Of a stretch of 64,000 nucleotides of DNA, positions 17,018 to 25,354 are shown piece after piece. The DNA is from Rhodobacter flavimaris (GTDB taxonomy: Bacteria; Pseudomonadota; Alphaproteobacteria; Rhodobacterales; Rhodobacteraceae), in contig NZ_JAJUOS010000007.1 of NCBI RefSeq assembly GCF_021378075.1, positions 146,100 to 210,099 on the forward strand, given 5' to 3'. A program made the translations under genes and the position numbers. Every line of letters begins with the position of its first letter. Position 1 is the stretch's first letter. The notes below the pieces were generated by a model. The model saw nothing but the letters and a program-made list of their open reading frames with translations. It did not search any database and was not told the DNA's origin.

Positions 17018-18535
17018 TCAGAAGTCGTGCCACAGCCCCAGAGCGCCGAGGCGTGGGGACTTCTTGTTCGAATGGCGGTCCATGCGCGTCAGCACATCAA
17101 GCAGCACCTCGACGCCCTCGGCCAGATGCGGGCCCTTGTTCAGCATCACGCATTCGGCGCGCTGGCTCATGGCGGCATCGGTCATCTCGGCGCGGCTGGC
17201 CTGACCGTCCTTGACCAGCCCTTCCAGCACCTGCGTCGCCCAGACGACGGGCACCTCGGCGGCTTCGCAGAGCCACAGGATTTCCTCCTGGATCTCAGTC
17301 AGCCGCTCGAACCCGATCTCGACCGCCAGATCGCCGCGCGCGATCATCACGCCCACCGGCATCCGCCCCCCTGCCTCGACGATCAGCGCGGGCAGGTTGC
17401 GCAGCGCCAACGGCGTCTCGATCTTGAGCATCAGCGCCGGCCAGTCCTGCGGATTGCGCCCGGGCAGCCGCTCTTCGATCGCGGAGAAAAGCGCGCGCAG
17501 ATCGGCGCCGGTTTGCACGAAGGAATAGCCGATGATGTCGGCATGGCGCAGCGCGAAGTCGAGCGGCGCCATGTCATCCTCGGTCAGGGCGGGCACGCGC
17601 AGATCTGTGCCGGGCAGGTTCACGCCCTTTTCGGGGCGGATACGGGCGCCCTTGCCGGGAGTCGAGACGACCTCGCAGACCACGCGTTCCGGCGTGACTT
17701 CGATCACGCGGGCGCGCAGCCTGCCGTCATTGATCCAGACCGCCGCGCCTTCGGTCAGCGCCGCGTGTTGCGCGGGATGGCTCAGCACCGCCTGAACCCG
17801 GCCCGATTTGCGTAGCTTCTTCTTGCCGCGCGGCAAGGCGGGCACGATCTCGAAACTCTCGCCCACATGCAGCCGCTCTTCTTCGCCCGAGACCGCCTCG
17901 ATGCGCAGCTTGGGGCCGGGCAGGTCAATCTGCACCGGCACGCGGCGTCCCATCTCGGCGCCCAAGCGGCGGGCGTGGCCGATCATCGCGGCCCATTCCT
18001 CGGGGGTGTCATGCGCGCAGTTGATGCGCAGGCAATCGGCACCGGCCGCCAGCAACTGCGCGATCAGTTCAGGCCCCTCGGCGGCGGCGGTGGGCAGAGT
18101 GACCATGATGCGCGCCTGCGGGTTGCCCCTGCGTGCGCCAAACAGATGATCGCGCCGCGCCGCCAGCCGCGCGGGCCCGGCCGCGAAGATCTCGACGGGC
18201 GGGTATTCGGCCTCGCCCTCGCCGCCGATCAGCGCCAGCGACGCCAGCACCGCGTCGATCGAGGCGCGCACATGGCTTTCTGCCCGACCAAGCGAGCTAA
18301 GCCCGAGCGAAGCCAGCGGCGCCTGGAATGGCACCAGATCGCCCCGCCGCAGCGCCAGGTAATCGGCCAGGTTCCGCGCCGAGGCGACAAATTCGGGGCG
18401 CTGGATCAGCGCGTCCCAATGCTCCATCGTCGCCGAGGCGCGCCGCGCCATATCGGCCCGCAGCACTTCCAGCGCCCGATACAGGCCCCGCGCCTGCGCA
18501 CGCCGCTCGCGTGCCTCGACCTCTGCAAGACTCAT
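17018..18535 (-). CDS. Divergent pyruvate-kinase-like protein
   Basis: 505 residues. A non-canonical N-terminal helical region of about 135 residues precedes a pyruvate kinase barrel. The barrel shows ARIMVTLPTAAAEGPELIAQLL, RINCAHDT (canonical R.NFSHG), VQIDLPGPKLRI (canonical DL.GPK.R), MLKIETPLALRN with the catalytic Lys region, and GVMIARGDLAVEIGFE. The canonical GTDAVMLSGETA is replaced by RAECVMLNKGPH, and there is no C-terminal allosteric domain. It may still catalyse phosphoenolpyruvate to pyruvate or may have changed substrate. ATG 18535 is supported by AGGAGGTTGCG. Its end lies 1 bp from the end of the convergent upstream gene. Confidence 0.75.
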   Translation of the reverse strand: MSLAEVEARERRAQARGLYRALEVLRADMARRASATMEHWDALIQRPEFVASARNLADYLALRRGDLVPFQAPLASLGLSSLGRAESHVRASIDAVLASLALIGGEGEAEYPPVEIFAAGPARLAARRDHLFGARRGNPQARIMVTLPTAAAEGPELIAQLLAAGADCLRINCAHDTPEEWAAMIGHARRLGAEMGRRVPVQIDLPGPKLRIEAVSGEEERLHVGESFEIVPALPRGKKKLRKSGRVQAVLSHPAQHAALTEGAAVWINDGRLRARVIEVTPERVVCEVVSTPGKGARIRPEKGVNLPGTDLRVPALTEDDMAPLDFALRHADIIGYSFVQTGADLRALFSAIEERLPGRNPQDWPALMLKIETPLALRNLPALIVEAGGRMPVGVMIARGDLAVEIGFERLTEIQEEILWLCEAAEVPVVWATQVLEGLVKDGQASRAEMTDAAMSQRAECVMLNKGPHLAEGVEVLLDVLTRMDRHSNKKSPRLGALGLWHDF

Positions 18536-18591
18536 CGCAACCTCCTGTGGACCACCCGCCAAGTGCGCTACAGCGCCGATGCGACAAACCG

Positions 18592-18609
18592 GTGACAGCC
18601 CTGTGACAG
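18592..18609. promoter_or_regulatory. Direct-repeat operator GTGACAG-N4-GTGACAG, site 2
   Basis: GTGACAG starts at 18592 and again at 18603, the same heptamer and 11-bp period as the site at 13870-13888 read on the other strand. It lies 57 bp upstream of the pyruvate-kinase-like gene (minus strand) and 115 bp upstream of lysC (plus strand). Confidence 0.55.
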
Positions 18610-18647
18610 CGCGGTTACGTTGTCGCGCCACAATGCCCAGCAAACCC

Positions 18648-18676
18648 TTGCAAGCGCGTCCCCCTTGCGTTAGCTG
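18648..18676 (+). promoter_or_regulatory. Possible lysC promoter
   Basis: TTGCAA (18648-18653) followed after 16 bp by TTAGCT (18670-18675), about 50 bp upstream of the lysC start. The match to -35/-10 is only partial. Confidence 0.3.
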
Positions 18677-18723
18677 GGGCAGGATTTTTGCCGGGACGGT
18701 TCCGGCGCTTCAGGGGGGGTAGG

Positions 18724-19986
18724 ATGCCGCTTCTTGTCATGAAATTCGGTGGCACCTCGGTGGCCGATCTCGACCGCATCAAGAATGCAGCCGAGAAGGT
18801 CCAGCGCGAGGTCGAACGCGGCTACGACGTCATCGTCATCGTGTCGGCCATGTCGGGCAAGACCAACGAGCTGGTGGGCTGGGTCGAGGGCACCTCGCCC
18901 CTGTACGACGCGCGCGAATATGACGCCGTCGTGGCCTCGGGCGAGAACGTCACCGCCGGCCTGATGGCGCTGCGCCTGCAAGAGATGGGCGTGCCCGCGC
19001 GCAGCTGGCAGGGCTGGCAGGTGCCGATCAACACCACCTCGGCGCATAGCTCGGCCCGGTTCGTGTCGATCCCGCGCGAGAATATCGACGCCAAGTTCGC
19101 CGAGGGCATGAAGGTTGCCGTCGTCGCGGGCTTCCAAGGCATCTCGGCCGAGGGCCGCATCACCACGCTTGGCCGTGGCGGTTCAGACACGACCGCCGTG
19201 GCTTTCGCTGCCGCCTTCGGCGCCGAGCGCTGCGACATCTATACCGACGTCGACGGCGTTTACACGACCGACCCGCGGATCAGCTCGAAAGCGCGCAAGC
19301 TCGACAAGATCGCCTTCGAGGAAATGCTCGAACTGGCCTCGCTTGGCGCGAAAGTGCTGCAAACCCGCTCGGTCGAGCTGGCAATGCGTTATAATGTGCG
19401 CCTGCGGGTGCTGTCGTCCTTCGAGGACACCGACGAAAACTCTGGAACCCTTGTCTGCGGTGAGGATGAAATCATGGAATCGAAAGTCGTCTCGGGCGTG
19501 GCCTATTCGCGTGACGAAGCCAAGATCACGCTCTTCACCATCGAAGACCGTCCGGGTGTGGCCCAGGCCATCTTCGGGCCACTGTCGGATGCGGGCGTGA
19601 ACGTCGACATGATCGTTCAGAACATCTCGGAGAAAGACTATGACGAGGCCCACTCGGGCGCCGTCACCGACATGACTTTCTCCTGCCCGATCAACCAGGT
19701 AGCCCGCGCCAAGAAGGCGATGGAAGATGCCAAGGCCGCCGGTCAGATCAACTACGACGACCTGATCATCGACACCGAAGTGGCCAAAGTCTCGGTCGTC
19801 GGCATCGGTATGCGTTCGCACGCTGGCGTCGCCGCGACCATGTTCAAGGCACTTGCTGCCGAAAACATCAACATCAAGGTCATCTCGACCTCCGAGATCA
19901 AGATTTCGGTGCTGATCGACCGGAAATATATGGAACTGGCCGTGCAGGCCCTCCATGATGCCTTCGAACTGGAGAAAGCGGCCTGA
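18724..19986 (+). CDS. lysC: Aspartate kinase
   Basis: 420 residues, matching the class with one kinase domain and two ACT domains. It phosphorylates aspartate, the first step to lysine, threonine and methionine. The kinase domain starts VMKFGGTSVADLDRI and contains GRGGSDTTAVA and DIYTDVDGVYTTDPR (substrate and ATP site). Two regulatory ACT repeats follow from about residue 265 (ITLFTIEDRPGVAQAIFGPL and KVSVVGIGMRSHAGVAATMF), predicting allosteric control by lysine and/or threonine. ATG 18724 is used because MPLLVMKFGG is the usual N-terminus and GGGGGGTAGG lies just upstream. ptsP follows after 38 bp, a common alphaproteobacterial arrangement. Confidence 0.96.
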   Translation: MPLLVMKFGGTSVADLDRIKNAAEKVQREVERGYDVIVIVSAMSGKTNELVGWVEGTSPLYDAREYDAVVASGENVTAGLMALRLQEMGVPARSWQGWQVPINTTSAHSSARFVSIPRENIDAKFAEGMKVAVVAGFQGISAEGRITTLGRGGSDTTAVAFAAAFGAERCDIYTDVDGVYTTDPRISSKARKLDKIAFEEMLELASLGAKVLQTRSVELAMRYNVRLRVLSSFEDTDENSGTLVCGEDEIMESKVVSGVAYSRDEAKITLFTIEDRPGVAQAIFGPLSDAGVNVDMIVQNISEKDYDEAHSGAVTDMTFSCPINQVARAKKAMEDAKAAGQINYDDLIIDTEVAKVSVVGIGMRSHAGVAATMFKALAAENINIKVISTSEIKISVLIDRKYMELAVQALHDAFELEKAA

Positions 19987-20024
19987 GGCACTCAGGCCCA
20001 GAGGGGAGAGGCTGGGCGAGGTCA

Positions 20025-22268
20025 ATGGTGGAACGCAGCGAAAGTGACAGCCGCAGCTTGCTGCGGCGCCTGCGCGATACTTTGGCCACCCCCGGCGGCG
20101 GTCAGGATCGGCTTGACCGCATCACCCATCTGATCGCCGATTCGATGCGCACCCAGGTGTGCTCAATCTATCTCTTCCGCGACCCCGAAACGCTTGAGCT
20201 TTGCGCAACTGAGGGCCTGAACCCCGAATCCGTCCACAAGACGCGGATGCGGTTGGGTGAGGGCCTGGTGGGCCGCGTCGCGCGCACCGGCCAGCCGGTG
20301 AACACCGGCAACGCGCCCGCCGAGCCGGGCTTCCGCTACATGCCCGAGACGGGGGAAGAGATCTACTCCTCCTTCCTCGGCGTGCCGATCCAGCGCGTGG
20401 GCGAAAAACTCGGTGTGCTCGTCGTGCAGTCGCGCGAGGCGCGCGAGTTCTCGGAAGATGAGGTTTATGGCCTTGAGGTCGTGGCCATGGTGTTGGCCGA
20501 AATGACCGAGCTTGGCGCCTTCATCGGCGACAACAACAACGGCATCGGCGCGGCCCACCGCTTCCCCGTCATGTTCCGTGGCACCACCGGGCAGGAAGGC
20601 GCCGCCGAGGGTCACGTCTGGTTGCACGAGCCGCGCGTGGTCGTGACCAACCCGGTCGGCGACGATCCGGACGCCGAACTCAAGCGCCTCGAAGAGGCGA
20701 TCCAGGCCTTGCAGGCGCAGATCGAGGACATGCTTGAAGGCTCCGCCGCCATGGACAAAGAGCACCGTCAGGTGCTCGAGACCTACAAGATGCTGGCGCA
20801 TTCGCGTGGCTGGTTCCGCCGCATGTCCGAGGATATCGGGCTTGGCCTGTCGGCCGAGGCCGCCGTCGAGAAAGAGCAATCCACCGCCCGCGCGCGGCTG
20901 GAGCAATCGCCCGACCTATACCTGCGCGAGCGGCTCAATGACCTTGATGACCTGTCGAACCGGCTGCTGCGGCTGCTGACTGGTCAGGGCAAGGATACCG
21001 GGGCTGAGCTTCCGCCCGACCCCGTGCTGATCGCCCGCAACATCGGCCCGGCGGAACTGCTGGAATACGGCCGCGCGCTCAAGGGCGTGGTGCTCGAAGA
21101 GGGTTCGGTCGGCTCGCACGCCGCGATCGTGGCGCGGGCCCTGTCGATCCCGCTGGTGATTCACGCCGAACGCGTCATTGCCGAGGCGCTGAACGGCGAT
21201 CCGATTCTGGTCGATGGCGATCAGGGCGTGGTTCACCTGCGCCCCGAGGAAACCGTCGCCGCGGCCTTCCGCGACAAGATCGCCATGCAGGCCGAGGCGC
21301 AGAAACGCTACGCCGACCTGCGCGAACAGCCTGCGACGGATCAATCCGGGCAGACCATCTCGCTGATGATGAACGCGGGGCTTATGGCCGACCTGCCCTC
21401 GCTCAAGGGGTCGGGGGCCGATGGCGTGGGCCTCTTCCGCACTGAATTGCAGTTCCTCACCCGCACCCGCGTGCCGCGCCGTTCGGAGCTGGCTGCGCTC
21501 TACAAGCGCGTGATGGATGCCGCAGGCGACAAGCGGGTGCATTTCCGCACGCTCGACATCGGGTCAGACAAGGTTCTGCCCTACATGAAACCGCAGGACG
21601 AGCCGAACCCCGCGATGGGCTGGCGCGCAATCCGGGTGGGCCTCGACAAGCCGGGCGTGCTGCGGATGCAGTTGCAGGCGCTGATCCGCGGCGCCGAGGG
21701 GCGACCGCTTTCGGTCATGTTCCCCTTCATCGCCACGCCAAGCGAATTCCACGCGGCCCGTGCCTCGCTGCTGCGCGAGATGGAACGCGAAGCCGCGCTT
21801 GGCCGCACTGTGCCCTGCGATCTGAAGATCGGCGCCATGCTCGAAACCCCTTCGCTTGGCTTCGCCCCCGAGAGCTTCTTCAAGGCCTGCGATTTCATCT
21901 CGATCGGTGGAAACGACCTCAAGCAGTTCTTCTTCGCCGCCGACCGCGAGAATGAACGCGTGCGTCGCCGCTATGACACGCTCGACGCGGCATTCCTGAC
22001 CTTTATCGAGCAGATCATCGCACGCTGCGCGGCGAATAACACCGCGCTAAGCTTCTGCGGTGAGGATGCCGGCCGCCCGGTTGAGGCATTGGCGCTGGCC
22101 GCGCTCGGCCTGCCGACGCTGTCGATGCGCCCGGCCTCAATCGGCCCGGTCAAGCACCTGATCCGCCGCGCGAACCTGCGCGAGCTGCGCGAGATCATCG
22201 TGAACGCCCGTGACGCCGGCGCGCAATCGTTGCGCCCCGCGGTTACGGCCTATCTCGCCAATCTCTAA
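20025..22268 (+). CDS. ptsP: Phosphoenolpyruvate-protein phosphotransferase PtsP (EI-Ntr)
   Basis: 747 residues. An N-terminal GAF domain (about 25-160) is fused to an enzyme I module. The phospho-His is His365 in EEGSVGSHAAIVARAL. The C-terminal PEP-binding barrel contains GVGLFRTELQFL, FRTLDIGSDK and the catalytic Cys678 in CGEDAGRP. It uses PEP to phosphorylate NPr and then EIIA-Ntr, a regulatory relay that responds to nitrogen status (the GAF domain senses glutamine in studied homologues). Its stop overlaps by 4 bp the stop of the convergent EcsC-like gene. No NPr or EIIA gene is in this window. Confidence 0.95.
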   Translation: MVERSESDSRSLLRRLRDTLATPGGGQDRLDRITHLIADSMRTQVCSIYLFRDPETLELCATEGLNPESVHKTRMRLGEGLVGRVARTGQPVNTGNAPAEPGFRYMPETGEEIYSSFLGVPIQRVGEKLGVLVVQSREAREFSEDEVYGLEVVAMVLAEMTELGAFIGDNNNGIGAAHRFPVMFRGTTGQEGAAEGHVWLHEPRVVVTNPVGDDPDAELKRLEEAIQALQAQIEDMLEGSAAMDKEHRQVLETYKMLAHSRGWFRRMSEDIGLGLSAEAAVEKEQSTARARLEQSPDLYLRERLNDLDDLSNRLLRLLTGQGKDTGAELPPDPVLIARNIGPAELLEYGRALKGVVLEEGSVGSHAAIVARALSIPLVIHAERVIAEALNGDPILVDGDQGVVHLRPEETVAAAFRDKIAMQAEAQKRYADLREQPATDQSGQTISLMMNAGLMADLPSLKGSGADGVGLFRTELQFLTRTRVPRRSELAALYKRVMDAAGDKRVHFRTLDIGSDKVLPYMKPQDEPNPAMGWRAIRVGLDKPGVLRMQLQALIRGAEGRPLSVMFPFIATPSEFHAARASLLREMEREAALGRTVPCDLKIGAMLETPSLGFAPESFFKACDFISIGGNDLKQFFFAADRENERVRRRYDTLDAAFLTFIEQIIARCAANNTALSFCGEDAGRPVEALALAALGLPTLSMRPASIGPVKHLIRRANLRELREIIVNARDAGAQSLRPAVTAYLANL

Positions 22269-23032
22269 GCCTTGGGTTTGGGTGCGATCCGGGCCACCAG
22301 TTCCTCGCGTAAAAGCCCTTCGTCCTCACCCGACTCGCGCGCAAGGCGTTTGAGGCCAAAATGGACGCGGGCGATCTCTTGGTAGTAGCTTGTGAAGGCA
22401 TAGTTCACCGCCGCACCCGCCACGGCTCCCAGAACCGGCGCGGCCTGCGCGGCCAGTTTCTGGCCCAGTACGGTCGCAAGCCGTGGTGCCACCTTGGCGA
22501 TCAAGCTGTTCAGGGCCGGCCCGGTGATCGTCACCTTTGCGGCCAGAAAACCCATATCCGTGCCATCATCCGCCGCCAGCGGCCCGGCGCTGGCAAAAAC
22601 CCGCAGGCATTCCATCCGCACCTCATCCGAGGCCGGATCAAAGCCATGCTCGGCCGCAATCCCCTGGGTCGAACGCAAGAGCATCGTGACGGTAAAGGGC
22701 AGTTCTGCTAGCGCACCGGGCAAGCCACCCACGCCGCCCGCAGCCCCCATAGCGGTGGTCAGCGCCGTATTGACCCAGTCGGGACGGTCCGCGACCGCGC
22801 CGCGCGTGCGCACCGCCGCATCGAAGGCCGTCTCCAGCGCGCGCGAAGTCGCGCCCTCAAGCCCGTCGCGCACCGATTGTGGAAGCTTGTTCATCAGGTT
22901 CTCGGCCGACCCGCCGACGAAGGACATGACCTGCATCCCAATGCCGCCTGCCGCGCGGTGGCGCTTGGCCAATTGGTCCAACGCGGCCTTGAGGGCCGGA
23001 TCGGTCACGGGCAAAAGAATTTCTGGCTGCAT
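22265..23032 (-). CDS. EcsC-family protein
   Basis: 255 residues. It has the EcsC-type layout: an amphipathic N-terminal helix, then a Gly/Ala-rich central region (MGAAGGVGGLPGALAELPFTVTMLLRS, about 120-150) followed by EHGFDPASDEVRMECLRVFA, and a C-terminal Gly/Ala-rich segment VLGAVAGAAVNYAFTSYYQEIARVHF. The family is named from the B. subtilis ecs operon, and its biochemical role is not established. ATG 23032 is chosen for the GGAGG 6 bp upstream. It follows a GNAT gene on the same strand with a 49-bp gap. Confidence 0.85.
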   Translation of the reverse strand: MQPEILLPVTDPALKAALDQLAKRHRAAGGIGMQVMSFVGGSAENLMNKLPQSVRDGLEGATSRALETAFDAAVRTRGAVADRPDWVNTALTTAMGAAGGVGGLPGALAELPFTVTMLLRSTQGIAAEHGFDPASDEVRMECLRVFASAGPLAADDGTDMGFLAAKVTITGPALNSLIAKVAPRLATVLGQKLAAQAAPVLGAVAGAAVNYAFTSYYQEIARVHFGLKRLARESGEDEGLLREELVARIAPKPKA

Positions 23033-23081
23033 GGAAGCCTCCGTTTTCCCAAATATGGGCAGGAAGCGGCGGCGCACCAGA

Positions 23082-23579
23082 TCACGCGGCGGATTTTTCC
23101 ACCCATTTGCGGACATGACCGCGCACGCCATGCCAGGCCCCGGGCTCAAGCTCCAGCGCCAGAACCCGGTCCGGGTTGGTCGGCGGCGGCATGATCACAC
23201 CCTCGATCTTCTCGAAACCGAAGCGCCGATAATAGGGCGCGTCGCCGACCAGCAACACGCGCTCCCAGCCCAGCTCATGGGCCTTGTTCAGGCTTTCATG
23301 CATCAAAAGACCGCCCAGCCCTTCTCCCTGTCGGGTCGGGTGCACGGCGACGGGCCCAAGCAAAAGCACACGCTTGCCGCCCACGCGCACCGGCCAGTAA
23401 CGGATCACTGCAGCCAGAACGCCATCTTCGCGCAGCGTCAGGCACAGCGGATGCACCTTCTCGACGCCGTCACGCAGCCTGTAGGAAGACAACGCAGTAC
23501 GGCCCGGCGCAAAGCAGAGGTCGTAAAGAGCCTCCACTTCCCACCAATCGGCATCGCTTTCTACAGCAAGCTGATACAT
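23082..23579 (-). CDS. GNAT-family N-acetyltransferase (YhbS-like)
   Basis: 165 residues forming one GNAT domain. The acetyl-CoA pyrophosphate loop is in VAVHPTRQGEGLGGLLMHESL (about residues 76-96), followed by WERVLLVGDAPYYRRFGFEKIEG, typical of the YhbS-like subgroup. This group acetylates amines of unknown identity. It is probably cotranscribed with the EcsC-like gene downstream and is divergent from the flavin reductase gene. Confidence 0.87.
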   Translation of the reverse strand: MYQLAVESDADWWEVEALYDLCFAPGRTALSSYRLRDGVEKVHPLCLTLREDGVLAAVIRYWPVRVGGKRVLLLGPVAVHPTRQGEGLGGLLMHESLNKAHELGWERVLLVGDAPYYRRFGFEKIEGVIMPPPTNPDRVLALELEPGAWHGVRGHVRKWVEKSAA

Positions 23580-23655
23580 CCGGCCTCCCGAATCCCTCGC
23601 CCTTCGCGCCTAACACGCTGTAAACTCGGGTTCAAATCAAAGGACCGATGCAAAG

Positions 23656-24255
23656 ATGTTCTACCGCCCCTCCGAAGGCCACGGCCTGCCCCATAATCCC
23701 TGGAATGCAATCGTCGCACCGCGGCCTATCGCCTGGATCTCGACGCGCGGAGCGATGGGTGACAACCTCGCGCCCTATTCGTTTTTCAACGCAGTGGCTT
23801 ATACCCCGCCGCAACTTGTCTTTGCCTCAACCTCTGCGAAATCCGACCGCGATGGCACCAAGGACACGACGGCCCAAATCCGCGAAACGGGCGTGTTTTG
23901 CGTGAGTATCGTCTCACGCGACCTGATCGGTGCGATGAATGCGACCAGTGCCGCCCTCCCCGCCGGGACGGATGAATTTCAGCACGCAGGCGTTGCGAAA
24001 GCGGAGTGCGAGACGATCCCCTGCCCGCGCGCGCGCGACGCCCCTGCCAGCCTCGAATGCCGCCTCGTTCAGATCATCCCTTTGCTGGGAAAAGCAAACT
24101 TCCTGATCCACGGCGAAGTCGTCGGCATCCACATCCGTCCCGACTGCCTGAAAGACGGGCGCTTCAGCCCGCCCGACCGTCTCGCGCGCCTTGGCTATCG
24201 CGACTATTGCGCCATCACCGAGACATTCGAACTTACGCGCCCCGACGAAACCTAA
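23656..24255 (+). CDS. Flavin reductase-like domain protein
   Basis: 199 residues. The N-terminal MFYRPSEGHGLPHNPWNAIVAPRPIAWIST and NLAPYSFFNAVAYTPP motifs are those of the flavin reductase-like (FMN-binding split barrel) family, including the PRPIAWIST flavin-phosphate region. The central TAQIRETGVFCVSIVSRDL also fits. Family members reduce free flavin or act as FMN-dependent oxidoreductases, and no partner monooxygenase is nearby. The gene is followed immediately by paired palindromic repeats and a convergent transporter gene. Confidence 0.88.
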   Translation: MFYRPSEGHGLPHNPWNAIVAPRPIAWISTRGAMGDNLAPYSFFNAVAYTPPQLVFASTSAKSDRDGTKDTTAQIRETGVFCVSIVSRDLIGAMNATSAALPAGTDEFQHAGVAKAECETIPCPRARDAPASLECRLVQIIPLLGKANFLIHGEVVGIHIRPDCLKDGRFSPPDRLARLGYRDYCAITETFELTRPDET

Positions 24256-24302
24256 GGGGGCTCTGCCCCCGGCTTCGCCTCCCCCGGGATATTTTTGCAA
24301 AG
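24256..24302 (-). repeat. G/C-rich palindromic intergenic repeat, copy B (reverse orientation)
   Basis: GGGGGC-TCT-GCCCCC (24256-24270) followed by CTCCCCCGGGATATTTTTGCAAAGCC. Read on the minus strand this is the same order as copies A and C: a CAAAAATA segment, a G-run, then a GGGGGC palindrome. It follows the flavin reductase stop directly. Confidence 0.6.
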
Positions 24303-24330
24303 CCGAAAGGGGCAGTGGTCACCTTAACTT

Positions 24331-24389
24331 CTTCTTGGCCAAAATACCTCGGGGGTGAGCGGCCCTGCCGCGAGGGGGCAGCGCCCCCT
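24331..24389 (+). repeat. G/C-rich palindromic intergenic repeat, copy C
   Basis: CTTCTTGGCCAAAATACC then TCGGGGG, a spacer containing a CGGC..GCCG-like hairpin, and the palindrome AGGGGGC-AGC-GCCCCCT (24373-24389). It lies back to back with copy B, making a paired inverted element between two convergent genes, and runs into the stop region of the transporter gene. Confidence 0.65.
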
Positions 24390-25239
24390 ATTTCCGCCCA
24401 CGCAACAGGGTATAGACGCCCGAGGCGATGATCAGCCCCGCACCGGCAAGCGTCGCGGTATCCGGACGCTCTCCGAAAACCAGAACGCCAAGAAACAACG
24501 CGAAGATCAGCCGCGTATAGCGGAACGGGGTCACGACCGAGACTTCACCCACCCGCATTGCGGCGGTCAAACTCCAATAGGCGGCGACCCCGAAAACCGT
24601 TGCTCCGGCGACCGGAAGAAGCTCGGTCATTGCGGGAACTCGCGCGCCGCCGGTGAAGGCGAGGATAATGAAGCCGGTCGGGATCAGTGCGGCGAAACCA
24701 TAGATGCCAAGCTGAAAATTCGACAGCACCTTGGGTGCGGCGCGCGTTGCCAAATCGCGCCCAGCAAACCCCAAGAGCCCGAGCACCGTCCAGAGTGCGG
24801 CCGGCACAAACCCCTCAAGCCCCGGCCGCAAAATCACGAGAACGCCGACAAAGCCGATGGCGATGGCGGTCCAGCGCCGCGGGCCGACCCTCTCGCGGAA
24901 AAACAGCGCCGCGCCCGCGACCACGACCAGCGGCGTCGCCTGTAAGATCGCCGACGCGTTCGACAGCGGCGTCAGTGCGATGCCGATAGTATACCCCAAC
25001 CGCCCGGTCATCTCGAACCCTGCCTTGGTCAGCAAGAGCGGGCTTGCCACGGCTGGATGCCACAGCCTCTGGCCCGCACGCAGCGTCAGAGCGGCGAAGG
25101 TGATCATGCCGCCAAGTCCAAAGAGCGCCAGAACCTCGCCCACCGGCAAGGCACTCGCCGCGCGCTTGACGAACATGTCCTCGACGGCAAATAGCGCCAT
25201 CGCCACCGTCATCAGCACTGCACCGCGCATGTTTTCCAT
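24388..25239 (-). CDS. EamA/DMT-family transporter
   Basis: 283 residues with ten predicted membrane helices in two EamA repeats. The first starts GAVLMTVAMALFAVEDMFVKR and the second around LWTVLGLLGFAGRDLATRAA. The end of the first repeat, SNASAILQATPLVVVAGAALFFRERVG, and its counterpart in the second, PFRYTRLIFALFLGVLVFGERPD, are the usual DMT motifs. It is predicted to export or import a small metabolite of unknown identity. It is divergent from mtnP, with 115 bp between the starts, and its 3' end overlaps repeat copy C by 2 bp. Confidence 0.9.
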   Translation of the reverse strand: MENMRGAVLMTVAMALFAVEDMFVKRAASALPVGEVLALFGLGGMITFAALTLRAGQRLWHPAVASPLLLTKAGFEMTGRLGYTIGIALTPLSNASAILQATPLVVVAGAALFFRERVGPRRWTAIAIGFVGVLVILRPGLEGFVPAALWTVLGLLGFAGRDLATRAAPKVLSNFQLGIYGFAALIPTGFIILAFTGGARVPAMTELLPVAGATVFGVAAYWSLTAAMRVGEVSVVTPFRYTRLIFALFLGVLVFGERPDTATLAGAGLIIASGVYTLLRGRK

Positions 25240-25354
25240 TGTCGCTCCGATTCACGATACAGGCAGGCGCATCGCCTTCTGTATCCCCAATATCCGCTTT
25301 TCAGGGCGAGCGCGCGGGCCTAATCTCGCCGCAAAGCAGAAATTGGAGGGCGGC

